Part shown: one piece after another, positions 27,230 to 35,032 of the stretch
Position numbering within the stretch: the stretch's first letter is position 1
How the letters are laid out: each line of letters opens with the position of its first letter
NCBI GenBank assembly: GCA_024275975.1
Contig: JAJRYC010000096.1
Span: 1 to 41,809, forward strand
DNA: 41,809 nucleotides
Source: Nitrospirota bacterium
GTDB taxonomy: Bacteria; Nitrospirota; Thermodesulfovibrionia; Thermodesulfovibrionales; UBA6898
Direction of reading: 5' to 3'
The notes under the pieces: generated by a model
Databases searched by the model: none
What the model was told of the DNA's origin: nothing
What the model saw: only the letters and a program-made list of their open reading frames with translations
Position numbers and translations under genes: made by a program

Positions 27230-27290
27230 CGAATATACATTTTTTCGTGGTCCTCCCTTGGAGAGGAAAATCCATTTTCAGGAGGTAATA

Positions 27291-27392
27291 ATGCAAAAAA
27301 AGGGAATAATCGTACTGGACAGAGGAATCAAAGACATGGAAAGCAAATGGGGTCGTTGCTGCGCGGGCGCTTTTCCATGGTTTGGAGGATAG
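27291..27392 (+). CDS. RiPP precursor peptide 2 (WGRCCAGAFPWFGG core)
   Basis: A 33-residue peptide: MQKKGIIVLDRGIKDMES, then KWGRCCAGAFPWFGG. The leader is identical to that of peptide 1 from KKGIIV through DMES. The core differs at the position before the cysteine pair (R for A) and ends WFGG rather than AF; a terminal Gly-Gly is a frequent export or cleavage signal. It has a strong AGGAGG site. The coding base differences from copy 1 are largely silent in the leader, so the peptide sequence appears conserved by selection. Confidence 0.82.
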   Translation: MQKKGIIVLDRGIKDMESKWGRCCAGAFPWFGG

Positions 27393-27429
27393 AATAAAAA
27401 AGTAACAGTCTTCAGTCAATATGATCATT

Positions 27430-27457
27430 AAAAAGGGGAGTTAAACTCCCCTTTTTA
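27430..27457 (+). terminator. Terminator between the precursor genes and the maturase
   Basis: An 11-bp perfect stem, AAAAAGGGGAG and CTCCCCTTTTT, encloses TTAAA. It should end most transcripts after the precursors, leaving the maturase downstream at a lower level. Confidence 0.85.
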
Positions 27458-27468
27458 ATATTATCACC

Positions 27469-28767
27469 ATGCAACTGTCAAACTACATAAAGATATATCC
27501 AAGCGATGAAGATCCTGATTACAGGCTACTGTTTTCTACAAGAAGGATGTCATCCATACTGATACCCGTTGCTGTATTGAAATCCATTGAGGACGGAAGT
27601 CTCGACCCCTCTGATTCAGAGACACTTCATGGCCTTGGGTTCCTGGTGCCTGGTCCGGAAGAGGAAAAGAAAGAGATACTCGGACTTTTCAGCAAGGACC
27701 ACGGAAGCAGGGAATTTCATGCCATAGTTGTTTTAAACCTGGACTGTAACCTCGCGTGCAGATACTGCTATGAAGGCACTATGAAAGGCAAGCGGTACAT
27801 GTCCCGGGAAACAGCGGATGACCTGATAAATTTTATCGAAAAATACCTCGCCGAAGGCAAAAACATCAGCATAGATTTTTACGGGGGCGAACCACTGCTG
27901 AGTAGTCATACGATCAAATATATCTCCGCGAAGCTGAAGGCGTCGGCAGGCGAAAAAGGCCTACAATTCAGCTTCGGACTTATAACAAACGGCACGCTGC
28001 TCACAAAAGAGCGGATAAATGACCTGCTGCCTTATGGACTGAAGAGAGCAAAAATAACGATAGACGGGAAAAAAGAAAATCACGATATATCCAGGCCTTT
28101 CACCTCGGGTTCCGGTTCGTTCGATATCATCATCCGTAATTTAAAGGATGCCGGCGGAAAGGTAACTATCCAGCTGGGGGGCAATTACCTGCGGGATAAC
28201 TACCGGGACTTTCCGCCTCTTCTCGATCATCTGATCGAAAACAATCTCGCAAATGATAAGCTCTCTATTGTCAAATTTGACGCGGTAACAAAGGCGACCA
28301 GCCGGTATGCGCTTCCTGACTTCAGGGACGGCTCGGACTCGGTCAACGAACCCTGGATAATAGAATCAAGTCTCTATTTGAGAGAAGAAATTTTAAAGAG
28401 GGGGTATGCTACTTCAAGAATGATTCCGTCACCATGCTCCATAGAGGCAAAAGATGATTTTGTTGTATACTTTGATGGGACGCTCTATAAATGCCCCGCA
28501 TTTATAGGCTTGAAAGAACTTGAAGTGGGTGATTTAAAAACAGGCGTTAAAGAATACAGGGGATTGTATAAGCTTGATGACTGGAGAAAAGAGGGATGTC
28601 TTGAATGTGAATATCTCCCGCTCTGTTATGGCGGCTGCAAGTTTATGAAATTTTTGAGGGACGGCAGCCTGGACGGAGTTGACTGCAAAAAACCTTATTT
28701 AGATGCCACGCTGGAAACACATGTCAAACAGGACCTGAAATACAGGCTGAATCATGGCGACAATTGA
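27469..28767 (+). CDS. Radical SAM/SPASM peptide maturase
   Basis: A 432-residue enzyme. Residues 1-80 form a leader-binding-like start (KIYPSDEDPDYRLLFSTRR). The radical SAM core begins with C93-NLA-C97-RY-C100 for the 4Fe-4S cluster and continues DFYGGEPLL and LITNGTLL. The C-terminal SPASM region has seven cysteines (323, 342, 377, 380, 386, 390, 406) for two auxiliary clusters. Such enzymes modify RiPP cores, often forming thioether or carbon-carbon crosslinks; the cysteine pair of the adjacent peptides is the obvious target. The ATG at 27469 has no ribosome-binding site and lies just after a terminator, so expression is probably low. The MFS gene start overlaps its stop by 4 bases. Geopeptide maturases are a possible match. 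Confidence 0.9.
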   Translation: MQLSNYIKIYPSDEDPDYRLLFSTRRMSSILIPVAVLKSIEDGSLDPSDSETLHGLGFLVPGPEEEKKEILGLFSKDHGSREFHAIVVLNLDCNLACRYCYEGTMKGKRYMSRETADDLINFIEKYLAEGKNISIDFYGGEPLLSSHTIKYISAKLKASAGEKGLQFSFGLITNGTLLTKERINDLLPYGLKRAKITIDGKKENHDISRPFTSGSGSFDIIIRNLKDAGGKVTIQLGGNYLRDNYRDFPPLLDHLIENNLANDKLSIVKFDAVTKATSRYALPDFRDGSDSVNEPWIIESSLYLREEILKRGYATSRMIPSPCSIEAKDDFVVYFDGTLYKCPAFIGLKELEVGDLKTGVKEYRGLYKLDDWRKEGCLECEYLPLCYGGCKFMKFLRDGSLDGVDCKKPYLDATLETHVKQDLKYRLNHGDN

Positions 28768-29336
28768 GCTCTTCCAGCAGTAAGAATCTCCTGATATTCA
28801 CCACCGTCAGCTCTATATTGGCTACAACTATGGGATTTATCGGTCCTTTTTACGTGGTATACGTTGCGGAACTGAGCAAAGGAATGGAGAAACTGGGTCT
28901 GGCGTTCAGCATAATGATACTGGTCCAATCCGCAACCACATACTTTGCCGGTCATTACTCCGACAAGTTAGGCAGGAAAATCTTCCTTTTTATTACAGCT
29001 TATACGGACGCGGCCATACTTTTTTTTTACACCTTAATAAGCGATACCTACGAGCTATACATTCTTCAGGCGCTGCTCGGCGTAACGAACGGCATAGTAG
29101 GCACTGTAGGCACGAGCCTGCTGGGGGATTTGACGGTCAGGGCAAAGAGGGGAAGGATGGTGGGGAAATATAACGCCATCGTGAGCCTGTCATCAGCGAT
29201 CGGTCTTTTTTTTAGCGGATACCTGGTTAAGTCCTATGGCATCAAACCCTTATTTTATCTGGCCTCAATTGTTGTGGCGCTGTCGACTGTATTCTTATTT
29301 TTTATGGAAGAAGAAGAAAAGCAGGCCGAATCGTAA
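28764..29336 (+). CDS. Half-length MFS transporter (six helices)
   Basis: The 190-residue protein has about six membrane helices and the MFS loop 2-3 motif in GHYSDKLGRK, followed by GVTNGIVGTVGTSLLGDL. It ends with the charged linker FFMEEEEKQAES, where a normal MFS carrier has its central loop. The second six helices are missing; only 140 non-membrane bases lie before the next gene. It begins with TTG overlapping the maturase stop by 4 bases, so it is translationally coupled to it and would be the peptide exporter. Either a deletion removed the second half or the half works as a dimer. No frameshifted second half is visible. Confidence 0.75.
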   Translation: MSSSSSKNLLIFTTVSSILATTMGFIGPFYVVYVAELSKGMEKLGLAFSIMILVQSATTYFAGHYSDKLGRKIFLFITAYTDAAILFFYTLISDTYELYILQALLGVTNGIVGTVGTSLLGDLTVRAKRGRMVGKYNAIVSLSSAIGLFFSGYLVKSYGIKPLFYLASIVVALSTVFLFFMEEEEKQAES

Positions 29337-29481
29337 AGATTTATCCATAGTCCACATTTTCAGTATCAAAGCTGACGGAATCACCCCCGGGAAGAGAGAA
29401 GTCAATGATCTTAAAGCCTGGTTTGATGTTATAATAACACCTGAAACCAAACAAAACTATACTTTGAAAAGGTGATATTAA

Positions 29482-30507
29482 TTGAAAAAAAACAAGACCG
29501 ATGACAGCTTCGGGATCAGCCCCGTGGGTCCGTCAAGAAAGATCAGGGCATCAATACGGAAGGCAATCAAAAGCATCAATGAACCCCACACCGACGGATT
29601 GACAAGACTCCCCCGGCTCTTTTCATCAAAATTCGGGATCCAGGAAGAAGGCATCGTGTTTGCCGGATCCATGGAAGAGCTTATTTATTTAATACCCGCT
29701 GTCTTCAGACCGGAAAGAGTGCTTATACTGGGTCCTGCCCCGGGTATCTATCAAGACGCGTCATCCGCCGCGGACGCGGAGGTATCATATTTCAATGCGG
29801 ACGAAAAATCAGGATTTTCAGCAGATACGGGGGTAATAAAGGAGAAGCTGAAAGGAGTTGACCTCCTGTTTGTCGCCAATCCAAACAGGATTACAGGAAG
29901 GTTGACCGACAGGAAAAGCCTTTACTCGGCCTTATCTATCGCCATGGAGAAAAAAACGCGTATTGTTCTGGATGAATCCCTTGTCGAGTTTACCGGGGAT
30001 AACGGCTATTACGGGAACTTATCAAGGACGAACAGACTCATTGTTATCAGGACGACAGCGAATTTCCACGGGCTCCCGGGCCTTGAACTCGCATGGGCCG
30101 TTACTTCACCTGAAACGGCTTCAGCTTTAAAAAAACATATCCACTGGCGGATTAACAATCTCGCCGTTGAGGCAGCAAGAACCGCGCTCAAAGATGACGC
30201 GTACAGGAGGTCGGCAATAAAGTACATAAACGACGAGAAGAAACTTCTCCTGAACGCATTAAAAAAACACGCATGCGTTAAAATCTATCCCTCGGACGCG
30301 AACATTCTACTGCTTAAGCTGGAAAACAACGGGGAGAAAATAGCGGGGTCCCTTTCAGAATCAGGCATTTCGATTAAAAACTGCGAGGATATCGTCGGGC
30401 TCGACGCCTCGTTTCTGAGACTTTCCGTGATGAAACATGAGTCTAATCTTAAATTCATCAGGATACTAACTCGTCTTGTCAAAAACCTGACACCTGAAGA
30501 CGCATAA
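29482..30507 (+). CDS. CobD-like aminotransferase-fold protein lacking the PLP lysine
   Basis: The 341-residue protein aligns well by eye to threonine-phosphate decarboxylase CobD and HisC, fold type I. It has ISPVGPS, GSMEELIYLIPAVFRPERVLIL, FVANPNRITGRL, IVLDESLVEF, INNLAVEAARTAL, YPSDANILLLKL and NCEDIVGLDASFLRLSV. The catalytic segment, normally RSLTKFxALPGLRLGY, reads RTTANFHGLPGLELAW. Asn194 replaces the lysine that forms the Schiff base and Glu202 replaces the phosphate-binding arginine; NPNNPTG has become NPNRITG. It therefore cannot be a normal PLP enzyme. The reading frame is otherwise clean, so it may have a binding or structural role. It begins at TTG with an AAAAGGTG site, downstream of the RiPP locus, and may belong to it. 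Confidence 0.78.
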   Translation: MKKNKTDDSFGISPVGPSRKIRASIRKAIKSINEPHTDGLTRLPRLFSSKFGIQEEGIVFAGSMEELIYLIPAVFRPERVLILGPAPGIYQDASSAADAEVSYFNADEKSGFSADTGVIKEKLKGVDLLFVANPNRITGRLTDRKSLYSALSIAMEKKTRIVLDESLVEFTGDNGYYGNLSRTNRLIVIRTTANFHGLPGLELAWAVTSPETASALKKHIHWRINNLAVEAARTALKDDAYRRSAIKYINDEKKLLLNALKKHACVKIYPSDANILLLKLENNGEKIAGSLSESGISIKNCEDIVGLDASFLRLSVMKHESNLKFIRILTRLVKNLTPEDA

Positions 30508-30650
30508 GCAGGCAGGGCAAGGAGTTACAGCCCGCTTCCCTTCCGGCAGAAAGGCTTTTCAGCGCTGCCGTTGATCAAGGGGATGAAAATTCCTGGATGA
30601 AATTCCATTGATAATCCCCCTGAATATCTTTTTTTATTGTAAAATTATGT

Positions 30651-31973
30651 ATGGCGAAACCGGTAGTAGTAATTGTTGGAAGACCTAATGTAGGTAAATC
30701 CACTCTATTTAACAGGATAACAGACACACATGCCGCGATTGTCGAGGACATTCCCGCCGTCACAAGGGACAGGAATTATCTCGACGCCTAGTGGGAAGAG
30801 AAGCAGTTTATTGTGGTCGACACAGGAGGATTTTATCTCGACCCTCCGGAAGATATCTTTTTGCAGGCAAAGGAACAGGCTTTTTTCGCGATAGATGAAG
30901 GCGACATCATAATCCATCTGCTTGACGGCAAGGACGGCCTCACCCCGGCGGATATGGAACTTGCGCGTCAGTTGCGTGCATCCGGGAAAAAGGTGGTATG
31001 GGCGGTAAATAAGATTGATGCCTCCACAAGAGAAGACAGGCTATATGATTTTTATAAAATAGGGGACGACGATATCCGTCCTCTCTCAGCCGCCACCGCG
31101 TATGGATATGAGGAATTCATGGAGAAGGTCTGCTCCATGCTACCGGACTATTATGAGGAAAAGATAGATTATCCCCGGATAGCGGTGGTAGGAAGACCTA
31201 ACGTAGGTAAATCCACACTTGTTAACGCCCTGGCCGGCAAGCAGCGGACGGTAGTCAGTCCCGTGCCGGGCACGACAAGAGACTCCATAGACAGCGTCTG
31301 CGCTTATCACAGCAGGAAATATCTGCTGATCGATACCGCCGGACTCAGAAAAAAAGGGAAGATAGGGTATTCGATAGAGAGGTTTTCGATGGTCAGGGCG
31401 GTCAGAAGCATCGAAAGGTGCGATGTAGCGCTGATAGTCCTTGATGCCCGCGAGGGTATCACGGACCAGGACCAGAAGATTGCTGGTATCGTAAAAGCTT
31501 ACGGAAAAGGGGCGGTATTTCTGCTCAACAAATGGGATCTGATCTAAAATCCCGCCGAATATTACAAGGAAATTCTGGCGACTTTAAGACGCAAAATGTG
31601 GTTTTGTCAATACGCGCCCGTCATAACCATATCCGGACTCGTCAAGCGAAGAATTGCCAAGGCATACCCGGTTGTTGACAGGATCATAAGCGAACGGCGC
31701 AAGAGAGTGGGCACGGGAGAACTGAACAGATTTTTCGGAACCCTGATTGCAAAGATGGAATTGCCTCTTTATAAGGGCAAAAGAGCGAAGCTGTATTACA
31801 TTACCCAGGTAAAAGAAGAACCACCAGCTTTCGTGATCTTCGCGAATTACAAAAAAGCGGTGAAGGATTATCATATAAGATTCATCGAAAGGGGCCTGAG
31901 AGAAGCTTTTGGCTTCGAAGGCACACCTCTGAAAATTTTCATCAGAGAGAGGAAAAAAGAAAAGGCCAATTGA
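30651..31973 (+). CDS. der: GTPase Der (EngA), interrupted by two in-frame stops
   Basis: Der is a double-GTPase needed for 50S ribosome assembly. Two P-loops are present ([13 protein letters not shown] and [13 protein letters not shown]), with DTGGF and DTAGL, NKID and NKWD, and the C-terminal KH-like domain ([28 protein letters not shown]). Without stops it would have 440 codons. TAG at 30789-30791 (LDA-stop-WEEK) and TAA at 31545-31547 (WDLI-stop-NPAEYY) both sit where Der usually has glutamate. Further departures occur: the first G2 motif reads PAVTRDR instead of PGVTRDR and the second G5 motif, normally SALTG, reads SGLVK. These suggest decay as well as sequence error. Der is essential in most bacteria, so another copy or suppression must be considered. 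yihY overlaps its stop. Confidence 0.85.
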
Positions 31974-32788
31974 AGTTTTTCAGGATCACGGGGAAAAGCT
32001 TTCTGGATTTTTTCAGGGACGACGGGTTAATGCTCGCCGGAGCAATGTCTTATTTCTCGATGATGGCCCTTCTGCCTTTCTGCCTTTTCCTGATTACACT
32101 GTTCGGTTACTTCCTGGGTCATTACCATGAATTTTACCGGTTCTTTCTGACAAAACTCGTGAACTTCTTCCCTTCCGTGACGCACGAAGTAACGGACGAA
32201 TTATTAAAGCTTATCTCATACAAAGGCATCGGAAAATTCAGCCTGGTCCTTTACGGCCTGCTCTCCTATCAGGTCTTCGCGTCTCTGGAAAAAGCCCTGA
32301 ACGTAATATTCAAGGTAAAAATACAGCGACACTTCTTCTCTTCCTTGCTTATTTCGCTGCTGGTGGTGACTTCAATAATCACCCTCCTGATAACATCGTT
32401 TGCAGCAGCGTCGTTTATACACCTGTTTAAGACTTTCCAGATCCTTGAACTGTCGGTCGAGATAAGCAGGATGAATGAAATTATCATCGGATTTGCTCTG
32501 CCTTTTATCCTGGTCCTGCTCACAGTAACAATGATTTACATGCTGATGCCAAAGACAAGGGTGAGATTCGCGGACGCGTTTAAAGGCGCTTTTTTTGCGA
32601 CCGTTCTTTTGGAGGCGGCGAAGCATCTCTTTACATGGTATGTCGGTACTGTCGCGCAGTTCGGCAGGATATACGGCCCACTCAGTGCATTCGTTGTTTT
32701 TCTGCTCTGGGTATTCTATACTTCCAGTATTTTTTTAATCGGTGCGGAGGTTGTGCACAATCTTGGAAATTTCGAAAAAAAGAGGTGA
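31970..32788 (+). CDS. YihY/BrkB-family inner membrane protein
   Basis: A 272-residue protein with six membrane helices. Family signs are LAGAMSYFSMMALLPFCLFLITLFG near the start, KFSLVLYGLLSYQVFASLEKALNVIF, and GAFFATVLLEAAKHLFTWYVGTVAQFGRIYGPLSAFVVFLLWVFYTSSIFLIGAEVV at the end. The family was first called ribonuclease BN in error; its true role is unknown to me. TTG at 31970 overlaps the der stop codon, so the two genes are coupled. Confidence 0.85.
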   Translation: MKFFRITGKSFLDFFRDDGLMLAGAMSYFSMMALLPFCLFLITLFGYFLGHYHEFYRFFLTKLVNFFPSVTHEVTDELLKLISYKGIGKFSLVLYGLLSYQVFASLEKALNVIFKVKIQRHFFSSLLISLLVVTSIITLLITSFAAASFIHLFKTFQILELSVEISRMNEIIIGFALPFILVLLTVTMIYMLMPKTRVRFADAFKGAFFATVLLEAAKHLFTWYVGTVAQFGRIYGPLSAFVVFLLWVFYTSSIFLIGAEVVHNLGNFEKKR

Positions 32789-32791
32789 TTA

Positions 32792-32959
32792 ATGTTAGAC
32801 CTGATCGGGAAAATAGTCGAAGTCAACACAGTTGATACTGTTTATACAGGCAAACTTATTGAAATCAATGAGAGCGAGGCATACCTGGAATCCGCATCGG
32901 GATGGATTGTCGTGCCGGTGGACAGGATTGCGGTCATAAGAGAGCTACAGGAGGAATAA
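32792..32959 (+). CDS. Small Sm-like protein of unknown function
   Basis: A 55-residue protein, MLDLIGKIVEVNTVDTVYTG and continuing with GKLIEINESEAYLESASGWIVVPVDRIAVI. The pattern of five short strands, with an acid-rich turn, resembles the Sm/Hfq-like barrel. AGAGGTG precedes the ATG, and it starts 3 bases after the yihY stop, so it is probably in that operon. Its function is unknown. Confidence 0.65.
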   Translation: MLDLIGKIVEVNTVDTVYTGKLIEINESEAYLESASGWIVVPVDRIAVIRELQEE

Positions 32960-32961
32960 GG

Positions 32962-33684
32962 TCAAATATCTCCCAATACATACTGTATGATAGAGACCGC
33001 CGTTATGGCCGCTGTTTCCGCCCTCAGAATCCTTCTGCCGAGCGATGCGGCTATAAATCCATGATTCGATGCGGTAATTATCTCTTTTTCGGAAAAACCG
33101 CCTTCCGGTCCAGTAAACAGCATTATCCGTGCAAGGCCATCAAGGCCGACCGTTACGTCCGAAAGTAGCTGTCCGCCTTTTTCCCAGAATACAACTCCGC
33201 TGCCCGACACCAGCCCCGGGGTGGTGAAAAGCCCTTCGAAATCCAGAATCTCATGTATCACCGGAATCCTGTCTCTTCCTGATTGCCTTGAGGCCTCTTC
33301 CGCGATCTTTCTCCAGCGCTGCAGCTTTCTTGTCTCTCTGACCTGACTCCTTTCGGTGACAACAGGGATGAACTCTTTTATTCCGAGCTCCGTCGCCTTC
33401 TGGACGACCAGGTCCATCTTCCCGCCTTTCAGAAGACCCTGAATGAGGGTTATATGAAGTGAGGATTCCGTATTGAAGTTCTCTCTTGCAATAATTTCGG
33501 CGGTCAGTCCTTTTTTGGTTTTGCCGATTATTTTTGCTGAATAGGAGTTGCCTTCAGCATCGGTTATAATAAAAATATCGCCCCTATCACATCGCAATAC
33601 ACCTGAAAGATACCCGGCCTTTTCATCCCTGATGGTAACAATACCGCCACTTAAGTCAGTGTCCAACAGAAAGATTCTATGCAT
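32962..33684 (-). CDS. rsmE: 16S rRNA m3U1498 methyltransferase RsmE
   Basis: RsmE methylates N3 of U1498 in 16S rRNA. The 240-residue SPOUT protein has the N-terminal PUA-like part (LRCDRGDIFIITDAEGNSY) and the family motifs LIQGLLKGGKMDLVVQKATELGI, FIPVVTERSQVR, RWRKIAEEASRQSGRDRIP, FTGPEGGFSEKEI and LGRRILRAETAAI. It is 35 bases downstream of dnaJ and likely ends the heat-shock operon. It is convergent with the Sm-like gene (stops 2 bases apart). Confidence 0.93.
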   Translation of the reverse strand: MHRIFLLDTDLSGGIVTIRDEKAGYLSGVLRCDRGDIFIITDAEGNSYSAKIIGKTKKGLTAEIIARENFNTESSLHITLIQGLLKGGKMDLVVQKATELGIKEFIPVVTERSQVRETRKLQRWRKIAEEASRQSGRDRIPVIHEILDFEGLFTTPGLVSGSGVVFWEKGGQLLSDVTVGLDGLARIMLFTGPEGGFSEKEIITASNHGFIAASLGRRILRAETAAITAVSIIQYVLGDI

Positions 33685-33719
33685 CCAGCCAGGGGCGAAG
33701 GCGCGATGACCAGGACAGG

Positions 33720-34817
33720 TCAGTTTTCAACGCCGGTAAACAGGTGTTTCAGTTTTTCCTTGAAGCTCTTCGACCCCTCATCGCTATTTATGGACGCGAA
33801 TTCTTCAAGAAGTTCCTTCTGCCTCGGGGTAAGTTTCTTCGGGACTTCAACATAAATCACTACGACCTGATTACCCCTATAATGGCTGTCGAGGCGCGGC
33901 GCGCCTTTGCCTTTGAGATGAAACATCCGGCCGGACTGTGTCCCCGGGGGTATCTTCAGCTTCGCCGAACCGTCCAGAGTAGGGATCTCTATCTCCGCTC
34001 CGAGTGCGGCCTGTGAAAATGATATGGGCACTTCGCAGATAATTTCCGTATCCTCCCTGCGGAAAAACGAATGTTTTTTTATGGTCAGCACAACGTACAG
34101 ATCGCCGGCCGGCCCACCGAAAGATCCCGACTCTCCTTCGCCCCTTACTTTCAGCGTAGAGCCCTGGTCAACTCCAGGCGGAAGTTTTATATTAATAGAT
34201 TGATGTTTCTGTTCCCTGCCCTGGCCTCCACATGTTCTGCATCGATGTGTGATTATCCTTCCCGTGCCGCGACACCTTCCGCAGGACTTCGAGACACTAA
34301 AGAAACCCTGCTGGAACCTTACCTGTCCGGACCCTTTACAGGAAGAACAGGTCTCTGGGTCCTTGCCGGGCTCGGAACCGGATCCACCGCAGTCACCGCA
34401 CATTTCCCACCGCGGGAATTCTATGGTCTTTTCGGTCCCAAAAACCGCTTCTTCGAGAGTGATATCCAGGTTATACCGGAGATCGTTGCCTTTAGCGGGT
34501 CTCCGCCCTGTCCGCCCGCCGGAGGAACCAAACAGGTCCCCAAAGAGGTCTTCAAAGATATCTCCGAATCCACCCGCCGCAGAAAACGGGCTGAAGCCTC
34601 CGCCCCCGTCAGTACCGAACCTGTCATAATGCTCCCTTTTTTCCGGATCGCTGATACAGGAATACGCCTCGTTTATCTCCTTGAACTTTTCTTCGGCAGC
34701 CTTGTCCCCGGAGTTCCTGTCGGGGTGATGCTTGAATGCAAGCTTTCTGAATGCCTTCTTTATTTCCATTTCAGTCGCATCCACTGAAATTCCAAGCACT
34801 TTATAATAATCTTTCAT
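33720..34817 (-). CDS. dnaJ: Chaperone DnaJ (Hsp40)
   Basis: DnaJ delivers unfolded proteins to DnaK and stimulates its ATPase. The J domain has the HPD triad in [12 protein letters not shown] Gly/Phe-rich linker follows, then four CxxCxGxG zinc repeats ([32 protein letters not shown]), and the substrate-binding C-terminal domain. At 365 residues it is a normal type I DnaJ. It follows dnaK after about 215 bases that contain an inverted repeat. Confidence 0.96.
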   Translation of the reverse strand: MKDYYKVLGISVDATEMEIKKAFRKLAFKHHPDRNSGDKAAEEKFKEINEAYSCISDPEKREHYDRFGTDGGGGFSPFSAAGGFGDIFEDLFGDLFGSSGGRTGRRPAKGNDLRYNLDITLEEAVFGTEKTIEFPRWEMCGDCGGSGSEPGKDPETCSSCKGSGQVRFQQGFFSVSKSCGRCRGTGRIITHRCRTCGGQGREQKHQSINIKLPPGVDQGSTLKVRGEGESGSFGGPAGDLYVVLTIKKHSFFRREDTEIICEVPISFSQAALGAEIEIPTLDGSAKLKIPPGTQSGRMFHLKGKGAPRLDSHYRGNQVVVIYVEVPKKLTPRQKELLEEFASINSDEGSKSFKEKLKHLFTGVEN

Positions 34818-34946
34818 TTAACACAAGCCCTTATATATTTTACAGTATGCCCCCAAATGCACGCATTAGGGGAGCTTCCGGTTATTCAGAGTCTGTCCAT
34901 CAATTCAGTCTCTTGTCACAGTATCATCGCACTCGACATTCCTGCC

Positions 34947-35007
34947 TGTCATTTCGAAGGAGTTCGAAATCTGGAAACCCGGATTCCTCCCTTCGGTCGA
35001 AATGACA
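34947..35007. repeat. Inverted-repeat element between dnaK and dnaJ
   Basis: TGTCATTTCGA at 34947-34957 is repeated as its exact reverse complement TCGAAATGACA at 34997-35007. The middle contains further partial complementarity (GGATTCCTCCCTTCGG with the AAGGAG side). This type of short palindrome, beginning GTCATTTCGA, is familiar to me as an intergenic REP/MITE-like repeat in several bacterial genomes. In RNA it would form a hairpin within the operon, between the dnaK and dnaJ cistrons. Confidence 0.6.
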
Positions 35008-35032
35008 ATTCAGAATCGACACAACACCAGGA

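Noticed and set aside
27116-27392. The near-repeat as a CRISPR or simple tandem repeat.
   Set aside because: The two copies are open frames with their own ribosome-binding sites and mainly silent differences in the leader; they are duplicated peptide genes.
29236-29475. Frame after the MFS gene as its missing second half.
   Set aside because: The translation is hydrophilic, without membrane helices, and largely overlaps the MFS gene in another frame.
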